Source of the DNA: Capitulum mitella
Taxonomy: Eukaryota; Arthropoda; Thecostraca; Pollicipedomorpha; Pollicipedidae
Length of the DNA: 64,000 nt
Assembly: GCA_030062745.1 (NCBI GenBank)
Contig: CP099844.1
Location: 25,792,596-25,856,595 of the forward strand
Reading direction: 5' to 3'
In this document: in pieces, positions 1-11,560 of the stretch
Position numbering within the stretch: the first letter of the stretch is position 1
Layout: each line of letters opens with the position of its first letter
Program-made: the position numbers and the translations under genes
The notes under the pieces: generated by a model
Databases searched by the model: none
What the model was told of the DNA's origin: nothing
Seen by the model: the letters and a program-made list of their open reading frames with translations, nothing else

Positions 1-119
1 TGAACTGAAGGCGTAGTAACCTAATCTCATCCAAGTGTGGTTTTCCCAGAGGATTTATCCCACTTTGTTTTGACCAACAGCAATTTTGATTTTGATTTTT
101 TACCATTTATTGAATCTTC

Positions 120-121
<2 letters not shown>

Positions 122-182
<61 letters not shown>
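122..182. repeat. (TA)n microsatellite
   Basis: About 30 uninterrupted TA units. It follows a 120-base tail (aacctaatctcatccaagtg and onward) that also precedes (TA)n tracts near 30857 and 47036, and in looser form near 28032. Confidence 0.97.
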
Positions 183-186
<4 letters not shown>

Positions 187-2254
187 AGCTGGTTATATAT
201 ATACATATATGTATATATTATTAGATCATGGGGTAGCAACATAGGGGGCATGGGTGTAGAGTCGGCACCAATTTTTTTATGGAAAAATAAGTTCATCGAA
301 CCGAAAAATCTGGCATCGATAATGTATTTAGAGAATTCTGTTAAAAAAAAAACAAGAAAACACGTGAATGGGTGAAAATTTTGGGATTGAATTCCATACC
401 AATAATTTCCTTTGGTGCGGAAAGCTCCATACCAATGGTACATAAAGTTATGCCCCTGATGGGGGGCTATGAGCCCCGCAAGAAGATTCAAGGTTCCGCC
501 TCTGGCATTGGATGTGGTGAGATGGCTTACAAATTTCATGCCAAGATGAGGTAAGACAAGGTATTCTCAAATACTTGACCTCAGGTGAAAATTCTCAGTC
601 TGGAGTGGCATAATTTCGGTACCAAACAGAACTATTACCAAATAGGAGTTTATTACAACTGATTTAATGTTGATCGGATTAGGTAGCTGTTAAGCTCTGA
701 GCAGTCAGCACTGGTAAAAATGTAGTGTTTGAGGGTGGTGTAGGGAATATGACATCCCGACATTGTGAAAGACCTCCGTGGTGTCTTTGACTTTCTTATT
801 TTGCCTCGCGTGCATACTAATCGTCGTCACACCAAGAAAATGAATTCTGAAACCAAAGTAACTTGCATGTGAGATAACTACAACGTTGGGTGATTAGGAG
901 AATGGAGACATATTGGTTAGAAATTCGGGTTCTTGTATTATGTTATGTATTTCAGGCATCACTGATCTGTATGTTTGTTATGTATGTTTTTATCTGTATG
1001 TATATGTTTTTATCTTTTTTATCTGTATGTTTTTATCATAGATGTATGTTTTCCTTGCCTTCATCGTCTTTGAAGTGTTGAATTATTTTTACTCCTGAAG
1101 AGTTACCTGATAATGGATTCAAGCAAAATTACCATGACTACCTATTTCCATTGGCAGGCAAGGGTCATCATCCTGATATACTTATGATTATCATGCTATG
1201 ATAATAGGTATAGTAATAGGTAGGTACAGATTGTCATGGAATAGTTAAAGAAGTGGTCAGTGGCCCCACGAACTCATCGGAAATTTAATGTTATCCGATA
1301 TTTTTCATCAATGTCTTCAAAATAGCTCTGGTCTCACCAACTTAGAAGCCATGCCTATGACTATGGTTGTAGCAAAAACTCCGTTGTTCCATGTGGCATG
1401 GGTTTACATCTAGCACTCTGGATGGGATGGCGACAACATTTGGCATTTAGGTTGCTGTAATGGAATGCAATGAATATAAATGTAGTGAAAACTGCTATGG
1501 ACTGACATCCATGGGTGGATACACCAGCATTGCAGACCGTGCCAAATCCCATTCCACCATGTGACTATGCTAGCCTTTTCTGTGATTTTCCAGTTCCACT
1601 TATATTTGTATGTGTAATGTGAAATCTGAAATGGTAGTTTCAATGTCAGCAATGATTCTCACTGTAAAGGGGTGCTGCACAAATAATATAATGCGTGCTT
1701 AATGCAATACGTGGCAAGATATACCATGCCTTTATAATACAGTTGGGTAAAGATATTGTGAGTACAAGATGCCCTGGAGGGTGCATAATCCATATTGATG
1801 GAACTTTCTGTTCCATAAGATACATGACTTCGTGATTTCTGTGCACAAAGAAGAACATGCTAACAACATAAATTACATGAAGGTATAATGGGAGGGAGGG
1901 GGGGCTATCTTAAGCACTCATGGGGCTATTTTGAAGATTGGGGCTTGCAACCCCTAAAGAGATACAAATCTCAGCTAGTGCTTCATGAACAACATACTCC
2001 ACTTCCAGTTGAACAGGGTATGGAATCAATGAGTCAACAACAGCAACATGTGACTCTCGAACATGTATCAACGCCAACCACGAAAAGACCATATTCCATA
2101 ACAACTGACGAGAAAGTAAATTTGCCTTTGGAGGATAGCATACCAAATGGCTGTCTATGTTCTTGAATACAAGAAATTTAGCATCTACCCACCCAGGTTT
2201 ATGCATATAGTCCAAGCTGGGCACCCCAAGGTCAAGATTAAAGCCTGGTTGGAT

Positions 2255-2641
2255 TCAGCCCACAGTACATGGATTATTTTGAGATGGGCTTAAATCAAAC
2301 TGAATCATGCAGGCAGGTAGCGGAAAATCGGGTATAATCGGAGAACAGTAAACATCGGATGGTGGACTATCAAGAAATCTTGCCACCTGGCAGTAAAGAC
2401 GAAAATGTAGTTTTGCACCATGACATTGATGTCCATTTCCCTGCTGATCAATTCCGGGTAGGAGCACAGGTAAGTGCTTCATAACCACACCTATGCTTGA
2501 TAAACGGGTCCCATAAAAGCTCAGGCCTCCGGCCATGCCTGATTTTCCCCTAACTAAAGTGAGGGACCGTGATAGCGGGGATGCTTCTAGACAGCGGACC
2601 GCTTTGTCACCTGACATTGATTTCAAGAGTGATTCAGTCAT
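2255..2641 (-). other. Unrecognised 128-codon open frame inside unit A (probably not a gene)
   Basis: An ATG-started frame of 128 codons beginning MTESLLKSMSGDKAVRCLEA. The same frame is complete at 44572-44958 and frameshifted near 5945 in the copy starting at 5644. No domain is recognised. Comparing it with the 44572 copy gives about eleven amino-acid-changing codons against about five silent ones, the pattern of sequence drifting without protein constraint. The copies are therefore better read as repeat sequence with a chance open frame, though a fast-evolving element protein cannot be excluded. Confidence 0.3.
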
Positions 2642-2970
2642 GATACTGAGTCCGGTGTGCCTAGTCTTACCAAGCTTGTCCTCAACGAAACATCACTGAG
2701 GAATTAAATATCTTACATGCACGCATACACAAACAGACACACCGACATACATATATTCATACATACATATGTATATATCCACATCTATAAGCATGACTTA
2801 ACCACAGTCACAATATCACGACATAACCTAACAAGATTGATGCGTTGATGAGGAAGCTGGACTGATTATATAATGAAGATTAGACTAGGGTGAAACATCA
2901 GTATTTACCTCACCGCTTATGTACACCACATTATTAATTTATAAAACCATATATATATGTATATGTATAC

Positions 2971-2973
<3 letters not shown>

Positions 2974-3025
<52 letters not shown>
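2974..3025. repeat. (TA)n microsatellite
   Basis: Pure TA tract in the left palindrome arm; its counterpart at 5262-5311 differs slightly in length. Confidence 0.96.
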
Positions 3026-3028
<3 letters not shown>

Positions 3029-3204
3029 TTTATTTCAACACTTGTGACCATTACCAGCACCGGGGCACGTAACACTACCACATAAACGGCCTTGAACGAA
3101 CTACGGAATGATTGCACTGTACCATCGGCAGAGAGCAATCTGGCCTATCAGTTTTGTTTCGGTACCCCACGACATCGCGCAGTACACGTACAAGTACACG
3201 TATA

Positions 3205-3244
3205 ATTACATAGTGCACTATGATGCAATAGTGCACTATGTAAT
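3205..3244. repeat. Perfect 16-bp hairpin in the left arm
   Basis: Two 16-base arms (attacatagtgcacta and its exact reverse complement) flank an 8-base loop. Nearby half-copies of the same word (atagtgca near 3243-3250 and 3274-3281) and alternating acgt/gtac words make this a cluster of short palindromes. The same hairpin is at 5043-5082 in the other arm. In the copy at 43332 the hairpin is lost but the adjacent acgtgtacttgtacgtgta word remains near 44178. Confidence 0.85.
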
Positions 3245-4188
3245 AGTGCATTGTGTATAGCGTATATATGTAATAGTGCATAGTGATTGCAACCATATTT
3301 CGAGTTTCGACTCAGTTGCAGCGCAGGTGCGTTAATCGCCTGCGATACTTGGAAGTATCCCAAGTTTTATTCGGTGCGATTGTCAAGATTCGCCAGTGCT
3401 GCTTTTGGTCCCTAGTGGAGGATTGGGGGAGGGAAGGATTTGTGGCCTCCCTCGTGCAGAACAGTCTCGGGTGGAAACTCGATGTAAGATAATTTAGTAA
3501 TGCTCCGCAACGGGCTATGTACAGTAATGCTGTGGTATGGTCAACAAGTCATGGTAAATGATGGAAAGTATGCACGATGACAAAGTCCAGGGACCTCAAT
3601 CCCTGCGTTACCTATGATTTATGCTATGGAGCTTTTAGCTCGCGAAGTACATTGCTACCTTTTCACAAATTCCACTTAGTTGCTAGTCAGCAAGCAACCA
3701 GCATCCAGTACAGATGTCTGTTACTATATATGAACATTGTAGGTGAAATCAATAAGACATATTTACTTCCATCAGGTAAAACATGGTATGGTATGAAACA
3801 TATAGTCCTCCAGTCTCTCTCCACCTGTCGTCTATCTTACGGCTGTTCAAGGGAAGTGGTGGTGTCAATATCAGGAAGATGTCTAGCCTGTCTGTCTGTC
3901 TTTTCGTGAGCACTGAAAAGCACACAGGTTTGCACTACAAGAGGTAAAAAAAACTTTTTTTATAGTATTGTGAGATTAAAAAAGTTGAAATCCCCTGTCA
4001 ATGACAAGTACTACAGATGAGTTCTCATTTTATCATTTTTGATTTGAGCATTATTTGATAACTCATGTGTTTCATTGTTCGCATTTTTTATGGAAACAAT
4101 GAACTGGGTGACGGACCATTTTGAAACCTGCAAATCGGAGCTTTAGCTCACTTGAATACGCGTGAATAATTACTAAAATTACATCATA

Positions 4189-4578
4189 TACGGACATAAT
4201 AAACCGTTTTGCATTGCTTTTTTTTAACTTCATCAGAGGGAACCCAACCAAGTGTTGCCATATGTTTCATACCATACCATGTTTTACCTGATGTTGGAGG
4301 TAAATATGTCTAATTGATTTCACCTACAATGTCCAGATATAGTAACAGACATCTGTTACGTATATACGGACATAATAAACCATGTATAACTATGTCCGTA
4401 TATCATCATGTACGGACATAATAAACCGATTTGCATTGTTTTTTTTGACTTCATCAGAGGGAACCCAACCAAGTGTTGCCATATGTTTCATACCATACCA
4501 TGTTTTACCTGATGTTGGAAGTAAATATGTCTTATTGATTTCACCTACAATGTTCATATATAGTAACAGACATCTGTA
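4189..4578 (+). repeat. Local direct duplication of about 170 bp
   Basis: A segment starting tacggacataataaacc and ending in the motif agtaacagacatctgt occurs at 4189-4358 and again at 4411-4578, with a few substitutions. A fragment of its start (tacggacataataaacca) occurs a third time at about 4363-4381, next to a short inverted copy (tatgtccgta). The copy of unit A at 43332 has this segment only once (about 43713-43895). The duplication is therefore specific to the first copy, and lies in the palindrome spacer and inner arm. Confidence 0.85.
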
Positions 4579-5042
4579 CTGGATGCTGGTTGCGTGCTGA
4601 CTAGCAACTAAGTGGAATTTGTGAAAAGGTAGCAATGTACTTCGCGAGCTAAAAGCTCCATAGCATAAATCATAGGTAACGCAGGGATTGAGGTCCCTGG
4701 ACTTTGTCATCGTGCATACTTTCCATCATTTACCATGACTTGTTGACAATACCACAGCATTACTGTACATAGCCCGTTGCGGAGCATTACTAAATTATCT
4801 TACATCGAGTTTCCACCCGAGACTGTTCTGCACGAGGGAGGCCACAAATCCTTCCCTCCCCCAATCCTCCACTAGGGACCAAAAGCAGCACTGGCGAATC
4901 TTGACAATCGCACCGAATAAAACTTGGGATACTTCCAAGTATCGCAGGCGATTAACGCACCTGCGCTGCAACTGAGTCGAAACTCGAAATATGGTTGCAA
5001 TCACTATGCACTATTACATATATACGCTATACACAATGCACT

Positions 5043-5082
5043 ATTACATAGTGCACTATTGCATCATAGTGCACTATGTAAT
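5043..5082. repeat. Perfect 16-bp hairpin in the right arm
   Basis: Same hairpin as at 3205-3244, in inverted orientation, with both 16-base arms perfect. Confidence 0.85.
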
Positions 5083-5258
5083 TATACGTGTACTTGTACG
5101 TGTACTGCGCGATGTCGTGGGGTACCGAAACAAAACTGATAGGCCAGATTGCTCTCTGCCGATGGTACAGTGCAATCATTCCGTAGTTCGTTCAAGGCCG
5201 TTTATGTGGTAGTGTTACGTGCCCCGGTGCTGGTAATGGTCACAAGTGTTGAAATAAA

Positions 5259-5261
<3 letters not shown>

Positions 5262-5311
<50 letters not shown>
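5262..5311. repeat. (TA)n microsatellite
   Basis: Pure TA tract in the right palindrome arm, matching 2974-3025. Confidence 0.96.
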
Positions 5312-5314
<3 letters not shown>

Positions 5315-8097
5315 GTATACACATACATATATATATGGTTTTATAAATTAATAATGTGGTGTACATAAGCGGTGAGGTAAATACTGATGTTTCACCCTAG
5401 TCTAATCTTCATTATATAATCAGTCCAGCTTCCTCATCAACGCATCAATCTTGTTAGGTTATGTCGTGATATTGTGACTGTGGTTAAGTCATGCTTATAG
5501 ATGTGGATATATACATATGTATGTATGAATATATGTATGTCGGTGTGTCTGTTTGTGTATGCGTGCATGTAAGATATTTAATTCCTCAGTGATGTTTCGT
5601 TGAGGACAAGCTTGGTAAGACTAGGCACACCGGACTCAGTATCATGACTGAATCACTCTTGAAATCAATGTCAGGTGACAAAGCGGTCCGCTGTCTAGAA
5701 GCATCCCCGCTATCACGGTCCCTCACTTTAGTTAGGGGAAAATCAGGCATGGCCGGAGGCCTGAGCTTTTATGGGACCCGTTTATCAAGCATAGGTGTGG
5801 TTATGAAGCACTTACCTGTGCTCCTACCCGGAATTGATCAGCAGGGAAATGGACATCAATGTCATGGTGCAAAACTACATTTTCGTCTTTACTGCCAGGT
5901 GGCAAGATTTCTTGATAGTCCACCATCCGATGTTTACTGTTCTCCGAATACCCGATTTTCCGCTACCTGCCTGCATGATTCAGTTTGATTTAAGCCCATC
6001 TCAAAATAATCCATGTACTGTGGGCTGAATCCAACCAGGCTTTAATCTTGACCTTGGGGTGCCCAGCTTGGACTATATGCATAAACCTGGGTGGGTAGAT
6101 GCTAAATTTCTTGTATTCAAGAACATAGACAGCCATTTGGTATGCTATCCTCCAAAGGCAAATTTACTTTCTCGTCAGTTGTTATGGAATATGGTCTTTT
6201 CGTGGTTGGCGTTGATACATGTTCGAGAGTCACATGTTGCTGTTGTTGACTCATTGATTCCATACCCTGTTCAACTGGAAGTGGAGTATGTTGTTCATGA
6301 AGCACTAGCTGAGATTTGTATCTCTTTAGGGGTTGCAAGCCCCAATCTTCAAAATAGCCCCATGAGTGCTTAAGATAGCCCCCCCTCCCTCCCATTATAC
6401 CTTCATGTAATTTATGTTGTTAGCATGTTCTTCTTTGTGCACAGAAATCACGAAGTCATGTATCTTATGGAACAGAAAGTTCCATCAATATGGATTATGC
6501 ACCCTCCAGGGCATCTTGTACTCACAATATCTTTACCCAACTGTATTATAAAGGCATGGTATATCTTGCCACGTATTGCATTAAGCACGCATTATATTAT
6601 TTGTGCAGCACCCCTTTACAGTGAGAATCATTGCTGACATTGAAACTACCATTTCAGATTTCACATTACACATACAAATATAAGTGGAACTGGAAAATCA
6701 CAGAAAAGGCTAGCATAGTCACATGGTGGAATGGGATTTGGCACGGTCTGCAATGCTGGTGTATCCACCCATGGATGTCAGTCCATAGCAGTTTTCACTA
6801 CATTTATATTCATTGCATTCCATTACAGCAACCTAAATGCCAAATGTTGTCGCCATCCCATCCAGAGTGCTAGATGTAAACCCATGCCACATGGAACAAC
6901 GGAGTTTTTGCTACAACCATAGTCATAGGCATGGCTTCTAAGTTGGTGAGACCAGAGCTATTTTGAAGACATTGATGAAAAATATCGGATAACATTAAAT
7001 TTCCGATGAGTTCGTGGGGCCACTGACCACTTCTTTAACTATTCCATGACAATCTGTACCTACCTATTACTATACCTATTATCATAGCATGATAATCATA
7101 AGTATATCAGGATGATGACCCTTGCCTGCCAATGGAAATAGGTAGTCATGGTAATTTTGCTTGAATCCATTATCAGGTAACTCTTCAGGAGTAAAAATAA
7201 TTCAACACTTCAAAGACGATGAAGGCAAGGAAAGCATACATCTATGATAAAAACATACAGATAAAAAAGATAAAAACATATACATACAGATAAAAACATA
7301 CATAACAAACATACAGATCAGTGATGCCTGAAATACATAACATAATACAAGAACCCGAATTTCTAACCAATATGTCTCCATTCTCCTAATCACCCAACGT
7401 TGTAGTTATCTCACATGCAAGTTACTTTGGTTTCAGAATTCATTTTCTTGGTGTGACGACGATTAGTATGCACGCGAGGCAAAATAAGAAAGTCAAAGAC
7501 ACCACGGAGGTCTTTCACAATGTCGGGATGTCATATTCCCTACACCACCCTCAAACACTACATTTTTACCAGTGCTGACTGCTCAGAGCTTAACAGCTAC
7601 CTAATCCGATCAACATTAAATCAGTTGTAATAAACTCCTATTTGGTAATAGTTCTGTTTGGTACCGAAATTATGCCACTCCAGACTGAGAATTTTCACCT
7701 GAGGTCAAGTATTTGAGAATACCTTGTCTTACCTCATCTTGGCATGAAATTTGTAAGCCATCTCACCACATCCAATGCCAGAGGCGGAACCTTGAATCTT
7801 CTTGCGGGGCTCATAGCCCCCCATCAGGGGCATAACTTTATGTACCATTGGTATGGAGCTTTCCGCACCAAAGGAAATTATTGGTATGGAATTCAATCCC
7901 AAAATTTTCACCCATTCACGTGTTTTCTTGTTTTTTTTTTTAACAGAATTCTCTAAATACATTATCGATGCCAGATTTTTTGGTTCGATGAACTTATTTT
8001 TCCATAAAAAAATTGGTGCCGACTCTACACCCATGCCCCCTATGTTGCTACCCCATGATCTAATAATATATACATATATGTATATATATAACCAGCT

Positions 8098-8101
<4 letters not shown>

Positions 8102-8156
<55 letters not shown>
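8102..8156. repeat. (TA)n microsatellite
   Basis: Pure TA tract in the right palindrome arm, matching 122-182 but a few units shorter. Confidence 0.96.
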
Positions 8157-8158
<2 letters not shown>

Positions 8159-8639
8159 GAAGATTCAATAAATGGTAAAAAATCAAAATCAAAATTGCTG
8201 TTGGTCAAAACAAAGTGGGATAAATCCTCTGGGAAAACCACACTTGGATGAGATTAGGTTACTACGCCTTCAGTTCAGCCCGCCAATCATTTACACAATC
8301 TTCCATCCCTGTTAAGTAATTGGATTATTTTGTAGTTGATTGTTCTGGCAGCAGGTAAGATGAGCCTTCTTGTCAAATGCTGAATTTCAGACTAAACTCT
8401 GACTTGCCTGAAATTAGTTTTTGGACATTTTTTGTCAGTTACCTAAGGACCATAAGTTTATGGAACTTCAAATCCAAGTCTGACCCAAAATCGTGTTTTG
8501 AACAGCTTTGTAAATCCAATCCGGATCCAGTCCGGTGGATTGGATTGGATGGTAAGATCCGGCGGATTGATCAAGTCCATTTCGTACTCTTGATCCGGAA
8601 ACTGTCACAAAAACATCGCTATTTCAATACCAGCTGCCA

Positions 8640-9440
8640 ACGTACATTTCGAGGTTCCAATACGATTCCGGGACGCAGTCTGTCACTTGCAGTACTTGCA
8701 AGGAGGCTTTCAAGCGTGGCCTTTGCCCCGTAAGGAAGCTGGGTCATGCGTTCATCAGTACATGTCTCCGTTCGGGGAAGAAAGCATTTGACAGCTTTAA
8801 ACCTCACTAAGGGTGGCAAGCGCACCAGCTGGCGGTTCGGTACCTGATATCAAGGCTCGCGCCCTTATTCAGCGCATGTACTTTCTATGGCCGGGAAGGC
8901 GAAAGAGGATGCAGGATGCCCAAGCTACTCTGCGTAGCATATTTGATGCAGTTCAGTACATTGTTACTCCAAGTCTCGCGTCTGGGGACAAGAGGAAGAC
9001 GGCAACTTTCACCAGTTTCTGTACCTGCTGGAAGGCTTCGCGCCTGGACTGACGGCATGGCGTCAGAGAGGCGGCATGCTTACACATCGCACCAGAGTAA
9101 TCGGAAATCCTGGATCTCATGGCTAGTGAGACTTGTAAACGAGATCCACCCCAGAGCCATGCAAGAAGACAAGGCAGACAGCGGGAATCGCCGGCGTCCC
9201 TTCGCGCTGATGGTGGACAAGACGCGTGACATTTCTCGTCAAGAACGGCTAACCATCTGTGTCCGCTACGTTGATGACGGTTTGGTCCTCCACGAGATTT
9301 TCTTGGGCTGTGTGCAGCAGGCTCAACAGCATCGGAGAGTCTGACTAGTGTCATCAAGAACGTTTGATCCGGCTAGGTATTTCCTTGGATGACCTGCGAG
9401 GCCGGTGCTACTACGGAGCTTCCAAGAACAGGTCGATTCA
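8640..9440 (+). pseudogene. hAT-A transposase N-terminal half, degraded (TTF-type zinc finger plus DUF4371)
   Basis: DNA transposase remnant of the hAT superfamily (DUF4371/ZMYM1-like type). In order along the plus strand I see a zinc-finger-like block (YDSGTQSVTCSTCKEAFKRG near 8655-8715, then FISTCLRSGKKAFDSFKPH), then KRMQDAQATLRSIFDAVQYI near 8905, then the DUF4371 core FALMVDKTRDISRQERLTIC near 9201-9260, and finally a piece resembling the family's IIKD-LIRLGIS-DD-RG segment near 9350-9410. These lie in different frames, so several indels have broken the gene. The usually acidic E of the DET motif is K here; the copy at 48201 keeps E. No C-terminal dimerisation domain follows. Family-level recognition is secure; activity is excluded. 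Confidence 0.82.
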
Positions 9441-10632
9441 AGGGTTAGTTTGGGATGATATGCTGGTACAATAGGTATTTTGAAAAAGTTGTCATAAGAC
9501 ACTGCAATCTACGCTCTATACGGGCAGACAAATCGGCACAGCAGTCGTAGTTGAGAAGAACTAGGACACTAATTGTCTTTGCATTATTTGGTTTTCTGCA
9601 ATTTGCACAGATTTTCGTGGCGCGTTTTTCGTTACTCCACGTCATAGTGGATACAACAAGCAGGTGCCTAAAATTTCCATGCGGGAATGTTCTGCAAAGT
9701 GGAAGTTTAATGCTCCAGTTCTATCCTTTAAAAATTATATCAAATATACATCAAATATCATACATATATTTCATATATAGTCAAATACACATATTTCTGC
9801 AATGCATAGTATGTATGGAACATAGAATGCACAACTGACTTGCTTTCTTCAGTTGCATCTTCTTTTCATTGACTTTCACTAGTTATACGACTTGCTCCAT
9901 TCACTATCCAGCCCTTGGTTTCAATCTTCCATTCATTTTTATTTCACCCATGATTGTTCTAGGACAGAACCTGTCCAAAGCCTGGCCACTCCAGTTCAAT
10001 CCCCTCCTGAGGTTGCCGTCACAGTGGCCCCTCGTCTTCCTTGTCCCAGGCTGGCAGGTCTGCAGCTCATGAAAATCCTGCAAGTAAGTTGGTTTTACAG
10101 CATTGTTGTTATAAGAAAATTGTAGTTGTCTTATATAACCGAAACATTTTTCATATAATCAAATTATCAGTTCCTGTGCCACGCAACCAAGATGGATATT
10201 TTGTATTGCTGTGTTTCTGCACCACTTTCAAGCCAGTGACGGTGACTGATGTGCAGATGTTTTGCTCTCTCATTCCGTATGCTTTTGGGCTTACGAGCTA
10301 CCCTCCCCACGCAAGGCATATTTGTTTTGTGGCGTGTATCATAACGGGCAGTTTCAGACATCCCATCGGGCTTGCAACCGGCCACCTTGCATACTGTATC
10401 AGCATCTAAGTGTGGCTGAATGCAAGGAAACCAGATAGGCCCTGCCCCGATAGGATGCCATTATGTCAGCAGTCCACATCCAGCCCGGCCCCATGCATTT
10501 CAGGAAAGTGGAAAGGACCACGCTTAGTCCACTGAAAAGTGCTTACATTCCCAGATATGTAAAACTGTAAAAAGTCAAGACTGAATCGTGCCAGGCACAA
10601 AGTTCACAATCCACATTCATCATAATAATATA

Positions 10633-11132
10633 NNNNNNNNNNNNNNNNNNNNNNNNNNNNNNNNNNNNNNNNNNNNNNNNNNNNNNNNNNNNNNNNNNNN
10701 NNNNNNNNNNNNNNNNNNNNNNNNNNNNNNNNNNNNNNNNNNNNNNNNNNNNNNNNNNNNNNNNNNNNNNNNNNNNNNNNNNNNNNNNNNNNNNNNNNNN
10801 NNNNNNNNNNNNNNNNNNNNNNNNNNNNNNNNNNNNNNNNNNNNNNNNNNNNNNNNNNNNNNNNNNNNNNNNNNNNNNNNNNNNNNNNNNNNNNNNNNNN
10901 NNNNNNNNNNNNNNNNNNNNNNNNNNNNNNNNNNNNNNNNNNNNNNNNNNNNNNNNNNNNNNNNNNNNNNNNNNNNNNNNNNNNNNNNNNNNNNNNNNNN
11001 NNNNNNNNNNNNNNNNNNNNNNNNNNNNNNNNNNNNNNNNNNNNNNNNNNNNNNNNNNNNNNNNNNNNNNNNNNNNNNNNNNNNNNNNNNNNNNNNNNNN
11101 NNNNNNNNNNNNNNNNNNNNNNNNNNNNNNNN
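10633..11132. other. Assembly gap (500 N)
   Basis: Exactly 500 unknown bases, which suggests a fixed-length placeholder and not a measured size. The left flank is AT-rich unit A sequence and the right flank is extremely GC-rich. Long frames that appear to cross it are artefacts of reading N as an open codon. Confidence 0.98.
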
Positions 11133-11560
11133 CCGGCGCGCGGCGGCCACGCCGCGGCGCTGAAGGCCGGCCGCGGAGCATTCCCCACCAACGGAACAGC
11201 GGCGGATCGGAAAAACGCCCGGCCCGCGCGGCAGCTGGCGGCACGCGCCTGCGGCGGGCAGCGCGCACCGCGACCGTCTCAACAGAACGGCGCCGAGCGG
11301 GGGCGGGGGCCAGGTCGCGCGCGGACACCCGGAGAGGAGGGGCCGCGCGGCCGGCCATCTTCCGCCCATGCAAATCGGCCGTGGGTCGGCGGGGCCGTAA
11401 ATTTCCCGGCGGCGTGTTCGCGGCGCGGCGCCGGGCGTATCAGGCGGCCGGCCGATCAAAGCCGGGCCGGCCCGGTCGGCCGGGCAGCCGAGCGGGAAGG
11501 TCCGGCGCCATCGGGGCGCGGCACGGAACGGAGTCACGGAACCGCGGGGAACTCTGAGGA
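11133..11560. promoter_or_regulatory. CpG-dense block next to the gap
   Basis: Strongly GC-rich sequence packed with CpG and GGCC/CCGG words. It contains an octamer ATGCAAAT at 11368-11375 and, just before it, ggccatcttccgccc, which resembles a YY1/ETS core. No coding exon is recognised. It could be a CpG-island promoter of an unseen gene across the gap, but no transcription start can be placed. Confidence 0.4.

Larger units (their letters stand above)
1..3803 (-). repeat. Left arm of an 8.3-kb palindrome (inverted partial copy of unit A)
   Basis: Read on the minus strand, this stretch repeats 4481-8277 nearly base for base, including the same short frames, the same hairpin and the same (TA)n tracts. 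Differences are few: (TA)n lengths, a 2-base indel near 2330 versus 5945, and scattered single changes. The arms part at 3804 and 4480 after a shared TAT. The homology is still intact at base 1, so the true outer end may lie outside the window. No intact gene is seen in it; the frames rich in Tyr-Ile are (TA)n translations. It is far closer to 4481-8277 than either is to the third copy at 43332-49968, so the inversion is recent or an assembly artefact. Confidence 0.93.
4481..8277 (+). repeat. Right arm of the 8.3-kb palindrome
   Basis: This is the reverse complement of 1-3803. The spacer between the arms is about 680 bases (3804-4480) and belongs to unit A itself, because the same sequence opens the copy at 43332. 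The structure is therefore one long unit with a partial inverted copy placed against its left terminus. Confidence 0.92.
3801..10632 (+). mobile_element. Unit A: large repeat with hAT-A transposase remnant, cut by assembly gap
   Basis: This is the longer copy of a repeat unit also present at 43332-49968 and, inverted and shortened, at 55920-57990. Its left end is placed where it and the 43332 copy begin to match (tatagtcctccagtc). The first 4.8 kb contains no recognisable protein. A hAT-type transposase fragment lies at about 8640-9440. From 9450 to 10632 it holds AT-rich sequence without a recognised gene, including a stretch near 9960-10080 matching 48950-49090 and 56840-57010. It runs directly into the N gap at a point where the 43332 copy continues without interruption for another 300 bases, so the gap lies inside the repeat. 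Classification as a hAT derivative rests on the transposase; terminal inverted repeats were not identified. Confidence 0.85.

Noticed and set aside
27-539. Tyr-Ile-rich open frames across (TA)n tracts (also at 2917, 5149, 7853, 27999 and 44316)
   Set aside because: They are translations of microsatellites; tract lengths differ between otherwise identical copies and would shift any frame.
1888-2166. Gln-rich plus-strand frame of 92 codons in unit A (also 6117-6395)
   Set aside because: The equivalent region of the second copy (about 45170-45300) has an internal deletion and shifted frame, so no conservation.
10543-11537. Long frames crossing the gap
   Set aside because: Half or more of each is unknown sequence; the visible ends are GC-rich chance frames and repeat sequence.
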